The notes under the pieces are model-generated. The model saw only the letters and a list, made by a program, of their open reading frames with translations, ran no database searches and was not told the origin of the DNA. Positions 31,662-41,300 of a stretch of 51,746 nucleotides of DNA are shown piece after piece (position 1 is the first letter of the stretch; each line of letters begins with the position of its first letter). The DNA comes from AV69 sp036498205 (GTDB taxonomy: Bacteria > Verrucomicrobiota > Verrucomicrobiia > Chthoniobacterales > UBA10450). The stretch covers positions 1 through 51,746 of the forward strand of contig DASXIC010000168.1 of NCBI GenBank assembly GCA_036498205.1, written 5' to 3'. Position numbers and translations under genes: made by a program.

Positions 31662-33056
31662 ATGACGAGGATGTTCGACAAGATTTTGATCGCTAATCGG
31701 GGCGAGATCGCCTTGCGGGTTATTCGCGCTTGCAAGGAACTGGGTATTCGGACCCTGGCGGTTTATTCGGAAGCGGATGTCGATTCGCTGCACGTGCAGC
31801 TGGCCGATGAGGCGATCTGCATTGGCGCTCCACCCAGTTCCGAAAGTTATCTCAAGATCGACCGTATTATGAGCGCCGCTGAAGTCGGCGATGTCGACGC
31901 CATTCATCCCGGCTACGGTTTTCTGGCGGAGAACGCACATTTTGCCGAGGTGTGCGAGAGCTGCAACATCCGGTTTATCGGACCGTCGGTCGCTGCAATG
32001 CGATCGATGGGAGATAAGAACTCAGCACGCGAATGTGCTCGCAGGGCAGGCATTCCATTAACACCCGGAAGTGAAGGAATCGTCTCAGATGAAAAAGAGG
32101 CGCTGAGAATCGCGAAAAAAGTCGGTTATCCGATCATGATCAAAGCGGTCGCGGGCGGCGGCGGACGCGGGATGCGGGCCGCGCACAACGACGCATCGTT
32201 CCTGCCGGCATTTCACGCGGCGCGGATGGAGGCGGAAAAAGCCTTCGGCAATGGCGATGTTTACATGGAAAAGCTGATCAACAATCCGCACCATATCGAA
32301 TTTCAAATTGTTGCTGACAATCATGGTCATACCGTTCATCTGGGTGAACGCGATTGCTCGATTCAGCGGCGGAATCAAAAAGTGATTGAGGAATGTCCGT
32401 CTCCGCTGATGACCGAATCGCTGCGAAAAAAAATGGGACATGCGGCGGTGAAACTGGCCGAGTCCGTTGGATATCAGAATGTCGGTACCGTCGAATTTCT
32501 GGTTGATAACGATGGACGTTATTATTTCATCGAAATGAACACTCGGATCCAGGTCGAGCACACGATTACGGAAGAGGTTTACGGTTGCGACCTGGTTAAG
32601 GAGCAGATTCGAATTGCCGCGGGGGAACATCTTTCGCCTCACATTGCGAAATCGTGGCCGCGTTCCCACGCAATTCAGTGCCGCATTAACGCGGAGGATC
32701 CGGAGCAGAATTTTCGATCTTCACCTGGGAAAATACAATTTTACTATGCGCCCGGCGGACGCGGGATTCGGATCGATTCGCATGCCTACACTGGCTACGT
32801 GGTCCCGCCCTACTATGACTCAATGATCGCGAAATTGATCGCAGTCGGGGCTTCGCGTGCGTCTGCCATCGAGCGGATGCGACGCGCGCTGGATGAATAT
32901 TATATTACCGGAATCAAGACCACCGTCGGTTTTCATGGCGCCATCATGCGGAGCAGGGAATTTCGCGAAGGAAAGTACGACACTGGCACGGTCGAGCGTC
33001 TGATGAATACGGAGAAATTTGAGCTCATCGGATCGGCTGGACACTTGCACGAATAA
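31662..33056 (+). CDS. accC: Biotin carboxylase of acetyl-CoA carboxylase
   Basis: About 464 residues from ATG 31662 (MTRMFDKILIANRGE); ATG 31671 would drop three residues, and the earlier in-frame TTG overlaps accB. Carboxylates biotin on AccB with ATP and bicarbonate. ATP-grasp motifs include IMIKAVAGGGGRGMR, HLGERDCSIQRRNQK, GTVEFLVD and FIEMNTRIQVEHTITEE with the biotin carboxylase catalytic Arg/Glu. Length is normal. It overlaps nothing; thiE begins 1 bp after its stop. Confidence 0.97.
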   Translation: MTRMFDKILIANRGEIALRVIRACKELGIRTLAVYSEADVDSLHVQLADEAICIGAPPSSESYLKIDRIMSAAEVGDVDAIHPGYGFLAENAHFAEVCESCNIRFIGPSVAAMRSMGDKNSARECARRAGIPLTPGSEGIVSDEKEALRIAKKVGYPIMIKAVAGGGGRGMRAAHNDASFLPAFHAARMEAEKAFGNGDVYMEKLINNPHHIEFQIVADNHGHTVHLGERDCSIQRRNQKVIEECPSPLMTESLRKKMGHAAVKLAESVGYQNVGTVEFLVDNDGRYYFIEMNTRIQVEHTITEEVYGCDLVKEQIRIAAGEHLSPHIAKSWPRSHAIQCRINAEDPEQNFRSSPGKIQFYYAPGGRGIRIDSHAYTGYVVPPYYDSMIAKLIAVGASRASAIERMRRALDEYYITGIKTTVGFHGAIMRSREFREGKYDTGTVERLMNTEKFELIGSAGHLHE

Positions 33057-33057
33057 A

Positions 33058-33681
33058 GTGCGGATTTTGGCCGAGGCCCGTCTTTACGCGATCATTGATC
33101 TCAATTATGTCAGCCCGGAACGGTCATCCAGCATTTTGCAAAATCTCATCGATGGCGGGATTGATCTCGTGCAATTACGGGGAAAGAATCGGACGGTCGA
33201 CGAGTTGAGCGGGCTGGCTGAGAAGCTGTTGAAGCAAACTACCGCCGCGAATATTCCGCTGCTTGTGAACGATCACGCTGAAATCGCGAACCGGGTCGAC
33301 GTTGAAGGCGTCCACGTTGGTCAGGAAGACGATGCGATTGCAAAAGTCCGCAGCGCCGTCAATCGGCCGATCCTGGTTGGCAAATCGACCCACAGCCTGG
33401 CGCAAGCGCTCGCAGCGGAAGATGAAGGCGCGGATTACATCGGGTTCGGTCCGCTCTTCGCAACTCCAACAAAACCGGATTATGCTCCTATTGGACTGAA
33501 CGAGATTCACGAAGTCCACCGGCAGGTTAAAATCCCAATCTTTTGCATCGGTGGGATTCATATCGACAACCTGCAAAGTGTGATCGATGCCGGCGCCAAG
33601 CGGGTCGTCATGGTATCGGCTTTATTGCGCGCCCATAGCATCATCGATTATGCGCGCTGTGCTACCGATATGCTGGCCTAG
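33058..33681 (+). CDS. thiE: Thiamine phosphate synthase
   Basis: 207 residues from GTG 33058, 1 bp after the accC stop. Couples HMP-pyrophosphate with the thiazole phosphate. Features: LYAIIDLNYV, DLVQLRGKNRT, LLVNDHAEIANRVDVEGVHVGQED (the diphosphate-binding region), YIGFGPLFATPTKPD and FCIGGIHIDNLQSVIDAGA. A longer in-frame TTG at 33019 lies inside accC and is less likely. No TPP riboswitch is seen, as expected for an operon-internal gene. Its placement behind accBC is not a functional operon by pathway, just a common type of housekeeping cluster. Confidence 0.95.
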   Translation: MRILAEARLYAIIDLNYVSPERSSSILQNLIDGGIDLVQLRGKNRTVDELSGLAEKLLKQTTAANIPLLVNDHAEIANRVDVEGVHVGQEDDAIAKVRSAVNRPILVGKSTHSLAQALAAEDEGADYIGFGPLFATPTKPDYAPIGLNEIHEVHRQVKIPIFCIGGIHIDNLQSVIDAGAKRVVMVSALLRAHSIIDYARCATDMLA

Positions 33682-33684
33682 CCC

Positions 33685-34605
33685 ATGAGTCTCCTTGTCG
33701 TTGGCTCAATAGGGCTGGATACCGTGAAGACTCCCGTCGAGGAACATTCCAACCTCCTCGGAGGGTCGGCCTCCTACGCTGCGGTGGGTGCAAGCTTTTT
33801 CGCTCCCGTCAATTTGGTCGGTGTTGTCGGCGATGATTTTCCACCAGGGGAGTTCGAGTTTTGGAAATTGCGCTCGATCGATACTCGGGGTGTGCAACGC
33901 GCCAGTGGAAAAACCTTCCGCTGGTCCGGCGAATACGCCTGGGATCTCAATACACGAGAAACGCGCTCGATCGCGCTCAATGTCTTCGAGCACTTTCGGC
34001 CAATCTTGCCGCAGGAGTACCGAGAAACACCTTTTGTCCTTCTCGCCAATATTGCGCCTAAACTGCAATCACACGTTCTGGATCAAATGGAACGCCCCCG
34101 TTTTGTCGTTGCCGATACGATGGATCTTTGGATCGAAACCACCCGACCTGACCTCGATGCGTTGATGTCTCGAATCGACCTGTTGATCCTGAATGACAGC
34201 GAAGCGCGCGAAATGACGAAAGAGACGAGTCTGATTCGCGCCGGTCGCAAGATTCGCGGTTTTGGTCCACGTTACGTCGCCATCAAAAAAGGCGAGCATG
34301 GCGCTTTGTTGTTTGGCGAGGATGCATTCTTCAGCTGCGGGGCATATCCACTGGAGGACATTCACGACCCGACAGGCGCGGGAGATACGTTCGCGGGCGG
34401 CCTGGCCGGTTATCTAGCAGCAAACGCGGGAGAGAAGGTGAGCTTCGAGCTGCTGCGCAAGGCGATGATCTACGGAAGCGTCCTCGCCAGTTTTTGCGTG
34501 GAGCAATTCAGTCTCGAGCGACTGCGGAAACTGACGAAAAAGGAAATCGCCGATCGCTATGAGATGTTCAAATTGATGAGCCAATTTGAAGCGCTGACCG
34601 AATGA
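33685..34605 (+). CDS. PfkB-family carbohydrate/nucleoside kinase
   Basis: 306 residues. PfkB signatures: LVVGSIGLDTVKTP at the N-terminus with the GGSASYAAVGA substrate/lid motif, and the C-terminal ATP/catalytic motif HDPTGAGDTFAGGLAGYLA with the catalytic aspartate. Phosphorylates a sugar or nucleoside; the substrate cannot be identified. Starts 3 bp after thiE and ends the accB-accC-thiE run. It converges with the tandem HbpS-like gene 82 bp downstream. Confidence 0.9.
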   Translation: MSLLVVGSIGLDTVKTPVEEHSNLLGGSASYAAVGASFFAPVNLVGVVGDDFPPGEFEFWKLRSIDTRGVQRASGKTFRWSGEYAWDLNTRETRSIALNVFEHFRPILPQEYRETPFVLLANIAPKLQSHVLDQMERPRFVVADTMDLWIETTRPDLDALMSRIDLLILNDSEAREMTKETSLIRAGRKIRGFGPRYVAIKKGEHGALLFGEDAFFSCGAYPLEDIHDPTGAGDTFAGGLAGYLAANAGEKVSFELLRKAMIYGSVLASFCVEQFSLERLRKLTKKEIADRYEMFKLMSQFEALTE

Positions 34606-34687
34606 CGTGCTCTTGAAAAACGGGCGCGCCGGCGCGATTCGAATTCATGATTCTTCCGCTTCGTGTCCAATTGCTCTCGATTTGTCT

Positions 34688-36256
34688 TCAAGGAGGAAAG
34701 GACGATGGGTCGCGGGGAAACTTTGCGTAAGGAAGCCGCGCACCTTTGAAGACAAACTGATCTGCTCGAATCGCATCAGGGGCCAGGAAGTCGCGCGTTC
34801 CCGAAGCGCCGACGATGTCGTCCTGATCCACGCCATCTCCGCTGATCCCTATCGCACCGATTAAGACGCCATTACGGTAAAGCGGAAATCCCCCGGGGAA
34901 AATTGTAATGCCGTTAGGCAACTCTGGATCAGGAGTACATCCTGAAATCGGCGCGATATTGGAAAGCGTACCAGAAAGGCAGGTGAACATCTCCTGCTGG
35001 CCAAAGAAGGGCCCCGGTTCGTCCGCGTCTATTCCGGGAGGATAATGACTCTGTGCCAGGAACCCGACAGTCCGGGTAGACATCGCGACATTCTCGCCGA
35101 AACCAAGCAGGTCGCGAGTCGAGTAATAGACCGCAGTTCGCGCCTTTTGCACGGCAACATCCCAGCTAAACATTGTTGCTTCACCGGTTCGAAAGGTGCC
35201 CAGAACGGTGGGGGCGACTCCCGCTTGATCGGGATTGTTCACGACAGTAATGAACGCCTCCATCTGTATACCGATGGGGAGACGAATCCCAGCTCGGGTA
35301 GTCCGGACTCGATCGGCTGCAAAATTGATAATGTTTGTGACCTCTTCCATTGTCAGGCGGGCTTGTCCCTCGATGGTGCCAGGAAGTGGATCGCCCATGA
35401 TCGGCTGACGGATTTCCCCCTGCACGCCACCAAATGTTGCGACTGGGTAGGGAAAGGGAGGGGGAGCAGCGAGTAGGAAGTAGGTTGCGGACGCGTTCCC
35501 TCGCAGCACTATTTTTTTCGGCTTTGTCGTTCCGCTCGCGACATATGGAAGAGCAAAACCGTTGATGAAGACGTGGTCGGCAGTGATGGCGGAAGAAGGC
35601 TGAAATCCCCGCTGGCCAGCGAGGGCGACGTCTTCGTCTTTGTCATATCCAGCTATGAAGACCAGCGGATTCTCATCTCTAAAACCGGGAACCGCTGGAG
35701 GTGTACCATCGCCGGTGACCCCGACACCTCCGACGAGCTGGCCACGTTTGTAAAGCGGAACGCCTCCTGGCGCACCGTCGAGAGACGTTAGTGGCACCGG
35801 TATGATTGCAGTACCTGGGGTCGGGCTAAATAACGCGACGCTGCCAGGTCCTTTGAATTTGTTAATATCGGAGAAAAACAAGTTGGACAAACCAACGCCG
35901 ACCAACGGACCTGTAGGCGTATTCTGCACCCCAGGCGGAAAGTGCTGTTGAATAATGAATCCCGCGGTGCGGGACGTGAACGCGTTTTGGTTGCTGCTCA
36001 GAAATGCAGCAGTTCCCGCTTTGGAGACGGCCGTCGCGATTTGCGGTGGAGTCGGTTCACCACCGCGAACGTTCCATACCCCCAGCACATTGCCTTCCCG
36101 GTCGGTGACAGCGATCACGCTCCTTGGTGAAATAGAAACAGCGCGTGTCACCGCCTGGCGAATGATCGTCTGCACATCTGTCGCCGTTAATTGGGCCCAG
36201 CCGATCTGCGCAGTCGCGAGAACCGCCAACACCGGTAGCAGAATGCAACGTGTCAC
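34688..36256 (-). CDS. Exported protein with two GlcG/HbpS-like domains
   Basis: 522 residues with a signal peptide (CILLPVLAVLATAQIGWAQ) and a GTG start. Two copies of the GlcG/HbpS domain are seen: the first near residues 25-205 (AVSKAGTAAFLSSNQNAFTSRT, later GGVPLYKRGQLVGGVGVTGDG) and the second near 325-510 (AVQKARTAVYYSTRDLLGF, later GGFPLYRNGVLIGAIGISGDG). In Streptomyces HbpS is a haem-binding redox sensor; other members are dehydrogenase-associated. Here each copy has large loop insertions. It is divergent from the outer-membrane porin gene of the redox island, so a role in haem or redox handling is suggested by position only. Confidence 0.75.
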   Translation of the reverse strand: MTRCILLPVLAVLATAQIGWAQLTATDVQTIIRQAVTRAVSISPRSVIAVTDREGNVLGVWNVRGGEPTPPQIATAVSKAGTAAFLSSNQNAFTSRTAGFIIQQHFPPGVQNTPTGPLVGVGLSNLFFSDINKFKGPGSVALFSPTPGTAIIPVPLTSLDGAPGGVPLYKRGQLVGGVGVTGDGTPPAVPGFRDENPLVFIAGYDKDEDVALAGQRGFQPSSAITADHVFINGFALPYVASGTTKPKKIVLRGNASATYFLLAAPPPFPYPVATFGGVQGEIRQPIMGDPLPGTIEGQARLTMEEVTNIINFAADRVRTTRAGIRLPIGIQMEAFITVVNNPDQAGVAPTVLGTFRTGEATMFSWDVAVQKARTAVYYSTRDLLGFGENVAMSTRTVGFLAQSHYPPGIDADEPGPFFGQQEMFTCLSGTLSNIAPISGCTPDPELPNGITIFPGGFPLYRNGVLIGAIGISGDGVDQDDIVGASGTRDFLAPDAIRADQFVFKGARLPYAKFPRDPSSFPP

Positions 36257-36363
36257 GACTCTGCTTTACCTGAATTGAGGTTCCTCGCCCAAGTGCAAAG
36301 TTTTGCCAACGGCGGAATTCAGGCGTTGCCCTTGTTGAAATCTTTCTGGCATTGTCCGGATCG

Positions 36364-38385
36364 ATGAAAGCGCGGTTGCGCATTGTTGCCCTTGTTTGGA
36401 CGGGCAACGTGATGTCTGCGATTACGCCTTTCGGCAGAGACGTCCTTTTAGCCCAATCTACTGAAGCTCAGGCAAAAAATGCACTTATCCTGGCGCAAAC
36501 TAGCTCTGTAAAGGCCGCAGAGAAACCACCGGACAATACCTTTAATCCGGATCCGGGCGCGTCGGCAGAAGTAGAACCAACGCCGATTCCCGAGCTATTT
36601 CCAGCCGTCCCGCCACCATTACCCAGGTTCGGCGAAGAGCCGCTTCCGCGATCGCTGCAACTGCCTCGCAAAGGTGTTCGCGAAACTGTTCCCGATCGGC
36701 ACAAACTTCAGTACGAGAGCTACGGCGAGGGTGACATGGGTTCGCCCGAATTCTCGGAACCGGTTCCGAATCGATGGTTCGTCGGGTTTGGGCGTTGGCA
36801 GCGCTACGCGGACCCATCGGCCGAAACACCGTACCAGAGCAATCTAAAACTATGGCATCCCTATCTGCAGAGTACGTTGAAAGGGGATGTCCCAGTTATC
36901 GGAGAAGATATTTTCCTTAATTTAACCTTGAGTAACTTCTTTGAGTTCGAGGCGCGGAAGCTGCCAACGCCAAGTGGTGTTAGCAGCGCCCGGCCAAACA
37001 GCTCCGAATTCTTTGGACGCGGCGAACAGTACTTTCTTTCCAACGATTTCTCCCTCGCGGTCGAACTATTCAAAGGGGAAACTGCTTTTCAACCCATTGA
37101 GTGGGCCTTGCGCCTGGTCGGCGTTTATAACAACAACTATACCGATGTTAAGGAGACGAACGCGCTGGATCCCGATCCGCGGCTGCATAACACTACCCGC
37201 TACAAAGACTGGTACTCTCTTCAAGAAGCGTTCGTCGAAGTTCACATCCACGATCTTTCCAATTCCTACGATTTTATTTCTTCCCGAATCGGAATTCAGC
37301 CATTCGTGAGCGACTTTCGTGGATTTATTTTCAACGATTCTAACCTCGGGCTGCGGGTATTCGGCAACTACGATAACAATCGGTGGCAGTACAATCTTCT
37401 CTTTTTCGATATGCGCGAAAAAGATACCTATTCCGACTTGAACGAGTTCGATTCTCGTGACCAGCGGATCATCATTCTCAATCTCTATCGTCAGGATTTT
37501 TTTGCCAAAGGCTATACCGCGCAACTTAGCTTCCACGCCAATTTCGACGACGCCAGCCGGCATTACGACAAGAATGGGTTTCTGGTGCGGCCGGCGCCGA
37601 TAGGAAGTGTCCAGGATCATTCCATCGAGTCGTTCTACCTGGGTTGGACTGGAGATGGGCACATCGGCAAGTTGAACATTTCACACGCCTTCTATGAGGT
37701 GTTAGGCGAAGACAGTTTTAACGGCATCGCACAACAGCGCGTTTCGATTAATGCCCAGATGGCCGCCCTCGAGCTTTCCATCGATCACGATTGGTTGCGC
37801 TTCAAGCTTTCTGGCTTCCTGGCAAGTGGCGATTCTAACCCGCGAAATTCCCATGCAACCGGCTTCGATACTATTCTGGACCGGCCGTTCTTTATAGGCG
37901 GCCCGTTTAGCTTCTATGTTCACCAGGGGTTCAATCTTGCCGGAACTTCCGTTAACTTTAAGCAGAGGGAAAGCCTCGTTCCCGATTTCCGCAGCAGTAA
38001 GACGGAAGGACAGTCCAACTTTGTCAATCCCGGGGCGCTGATAGTTGGCTACGGCACAGATGCCGATATAACACCGAAGGTAAAAGTTTTTGTAAATGCC
38101 AATCATATCTGGACGATGACGACAGAAGTAACTGAACAGGTGCTTTTGACCAATCATGCCAGCAACGATATTGGCTGGGATTGTAGTATCGGCTTGCAAT
38201 GGCGGCCGCTGCTAACCGACAACGTCATCGTCAGCGCCGGTATCGGTTTCCTGGTGCCAGGGGAAGGCTACAAGGATATCTACCGCACGAATACGCGTCC
38301 GGTGCCAGGCTATCACAATCCCCCCCCTGGCGAGGTCGACGACTTCCTTTATAGCGGTCTTGTAACCCTGACGCTCACTTACTGA
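36364..38385 (+). CDS. Outer-membrane beta-barrel protein, porin of a putative porin-cytochrome pair
   Basis: About 673 residues from ATG 36364 (an in-frame TTG at 36352 adds four residues). A signal-like N-terminus and an acidic Pro-rich linker (GASAEVEPTPIPELFPAVPP) precede a long series of alternating aromatic/polar strands (NRWFVGFGRWQRYAD, FLNLTLSNFFEFE, NRWQYNLLFFDM, GYTAQLSFHANFDD) and the last strand ends SGLVTLTLTY with a C-terminal aromatic residue, typical for BamA-inserted barrels. No sugar-porin family is clear. Its stop is directly followed by the decaheme cytochrome gene, so it is a candidate sheath for an outer-membrane electron conduit. Confidence 0.75.
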   Translation: MKARLRIVALVWTGNVMSAITPFGRDVLLAQSTEAQAKNALILAQTSSVKAAEKPPDNTFNPDPGASAEVEPTPIPELFPAVPPPLPRFGEEPLPRSLQLPRKGVRETVPDRHKLQYESYGEGDMGSPEFSEPVPNRWFVGFGRWQRYADPSAETPYQSNLKLWHPYLQSTLKGDVPVIGEDIFLNLTLSNFFEFEARKLPTPSGVSSARPNSSEFFGRGEQYFLSNDFSLAVELFKGETAFQPIEWALRLVGVYNNNYTDVKETNALDPDPRLHNTTRYKDWYSLQEAFVEVHIHDLSNSYDFISSRIGIQPFVSDFRGFIFNDSNLGLRVFGNYDNNRWQYNLLFFDMREKDTYSDLNEFDSRDQRIIILNLYRQDFFAKGYTAQLSFHANFDDASRHYDKNGFLVRPAPIGSVQDHSIESFYLGWTGDGHIGKLNISHAFYEVLGEDSFNGIAQQRVSINAQMAALELSIDHDWLRFKLSGFLASGDSNPRNSHATGFDTILDRPFFIGGPFSFYVHQGFNLAGTSVNFKQRESLVPDFRSSKTEGQSNFVNPGALIVGYGTDADITPKVKVFVNANHIWTMTTEVTEQVLLTNHASNDIGWDCSIGLQWRPLLTDNVIVSAGIGFLVPGEGYKDIYRTNTRPVPGYHNPPPGEVDDFLYSGLVTLTLTY

Positions 38386-41300
38386 TTGAAGAGGTCGATT
38401 TACATACAACTGGCGATCGTTTTCGTCGGTGCTGCCTTCGGTTTCGCACAAGAAGGAGAACTCGATCAAGCGTTCGGTCCGCCCACGGCTGTTTCGCCGG
38501 AAGTAACAAGCAAGAGCCAGGTAGCTCTACCACAAAGGAATTGGATTGATCAGACGCAAGCACAAGCACGGGCAAAAAGCAGCGGCTGTTTGCAGTGTCA
38601 TCAGGGCGTGGAGCCGATGCACCGGGCTTCGCACGTTGTCCTCGGATGCACCGATTGTCACGGGGGGCGCGCTGCTCCCGGTCTGACCAAGGAAGAAGCT
38701 CACATTTTACCACAACATCCCGAATTCTGGAAAACGTCAGCCAACCCGCCGAACTCGAATGTCTGGATCAATCACGAGTCGGCGGAGTTTATTCGCTTTA
38801 TCAACCCAGGGGATTTGCGGGTCGCGCAACAAGCGTGCGGACTTTGTCACGGTGAGATTGTGCGCCGGGTTGAACACAGCATGATGCGACACGGTGCGAT
38901 GCTTTGGGGGGCTGCGCTTTACAATAACGGCTCCTATAATCACAAAAATTATCGCTTTGGACAGGCTTATGGAGCGACGGGCGTCCCCCTGCGTCTAATC
39001 AACTACTCGCCAGTTACTCCGATAGATACGCAAGCCCGTGGAATTTTGCCGTTCATCGATCCACTTCCACGTTTCAACCTGAGTAACCCGGGCAACATTT
39101 TGCGCATCTTTGAAAAAGGCGGTTCTGCTCAACTCTCCCTTGGCGCACCGACAAGTCAGGAGCCCCCTGGTCGTCCCGACCGCCGGCTATCAGAGCGTGG
39201 CCTTGGTACTTTGAACCGGACAGACCCCGTATTTCTTGGCCTGCAGAAGACACGCCTGCACGATCCTCTTCTCGATTTTCTCGGGAGCAGCGATCATGCA
39301 GGAGATTTTAGATCGAGCGGTTGTTCGGCCTGTCACGTTATCTATGCCAATGATCGCTCGCCCACTAATTCAGGGTGGTGGAGCAAGTACGGCCATGAGG
39401 GGCTAAGTTTCACTGGCGACCCGACCATACCTAAGAACGAACGGGGCCATCCAATCATCCACCAATTTACGCGTGCGATTCCTTCCAGTCAGTGCATGAA
39501 CTGCCACATGCACCAGGGAAACCTATTCGTGAACCCATACCTCGGTTACACCTGGTGGGACCAGGAAACTGACGGCGAGCTGATGTATCCAAAGATACAG
39601 CATAGTCCCACAAATGACGAACTCGTGCAGCAAACACAGACCAATCCGGAAGCGGCAGCCGCACGCGGTTTGTGGGGCGACCGCAATTTTCTTGAGCACG
39701 TCTCCGAGTTAAATCCGCAACTGAAGCAGACCCAATTTGCTGACTACCACGGTCACGGCTGGGTTTTCCGGGCGGTTTTTAAGCATGATCGAAAGGGCAA
39801 TCTTCTAGATATCGAAGACAAGGTCATCTCTCATAGCGATCCGCAGAAGTTCTCTAAAGCGGTCCATTTAAAGGACATTCATCTGACGCGCGGAATGCAA
39901 TGCGCCGATTGTCATTTCGATATCGACGTTCATGGCAACGGCATGCTTTATGGCGAGCCCCGCAACGCAACTACCATTACCTGCATAGACTGCCACGGCA
40001 CAATCGGTCGCCGTCCGACGCTGGTCACTTCCGGCAACGCGGGACAAATCGATCTATTGAATACCAGCAACACTCCCTTCGGGCCGCGCTTCGTCTGGGA
40101 AGGAGCGAAGCTCTGGCAGCAATCAACGATGTCGCCCGAAATCCGCTGGGAAATTCCACAAACAATCGACACGGTGGATCCGGTATCTCCCCACTACAAC
40201 CCGAAGTCCGCTTTTGCCAAGACGATGCTCCGGGATGGCAAGACCTGGGGTTTGAATGCGTCTTCACCAGGGGAACGTCGGGTCAAGCTGGCTCATGATT
40301 CCAGCGCAATGGATTGCCAGATATGCCATACCTCATGGGCTACCAGTTGTTTCGGATGTCACCTGCCGATGAAAGCGAATCAGCGCGTGGCTCAGAACAA
40401 GTTTGAAGGAGTGACCGACCGAAACTTCACTACCTATAACCCGCAGGTCGTCCGTGACGACGTCTTCATGCTTGGGATCGATGGAACGGTGAAGAAAAAT
40501 CGAATGGCTGTGATCCGCTCTTCCAGCGCGGTCGTTGTTAGCTCACAAAACGCGAATCGCGAATGGGTTTATTCACAACAGCAAACCATTAGTGCCGAAG
40601 GATACAGCGGTCAGGCATTTAACCCGCATTTTCCACACACGACGAGCGGTGTGGGAACAACGAAGAACTGCACAGATTGTCACCTTTCGAAGGCTAACGA
40701 CAATAATGCATGGATTGCGCAGCTTCTCGGATTTGGGACAGGTTCGGTGAATTTTTTTGGCCGCTATGTCTATGTTGGTTGTGGCCGTGAAGGATTTAAT
40801 GCGGTGGTGTGGACGGAGCCCGACGAACCGCAGGCGGTGATTGGCAGTCACTTGCAGCAACTGGCTTACCCGAGCGATTATGCAAAGCATCTCGCGAACG
40901 GTTCGCGTTTGACCGAGGCATACGAGCACAGCGGACACGATATCCAGGACATCGTTTTGCGAGGTGAATACGTTTATACAGCAAACGGCGCTGGAGGTTT
41001 CGAAGTGTTCGACGTTGCAAATATTGATCAAAAGGGGTTTTCGGAACGTCTGGTAAGCGCTCCTGTCTCGCCACTCGGTCAGAGAACGCGGGTGCGGACG
41101 AAATTTGCTACGGCGGTGGCGATCCCAAGCACACTGGCGCTGGATCCGGCGCGATCGCGATTACCGGAAAACGAAGAACAGCCGATCGATCTTTTCTATG
41201 CATTTGTCTACGTTTCGGATCGTGAAGAAGGCATTGTTGGCTCGAATGTCGCCACCATTGTCGATGGAAATCCGGAAAATAATTTTTTTAAACGCGATGT

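Noticed and set aside
33019..33057. TTG start for thiE inside accC
   Set aside because: GTG 33058, one base after the accC stop, gives the normal thiE N-terminus.
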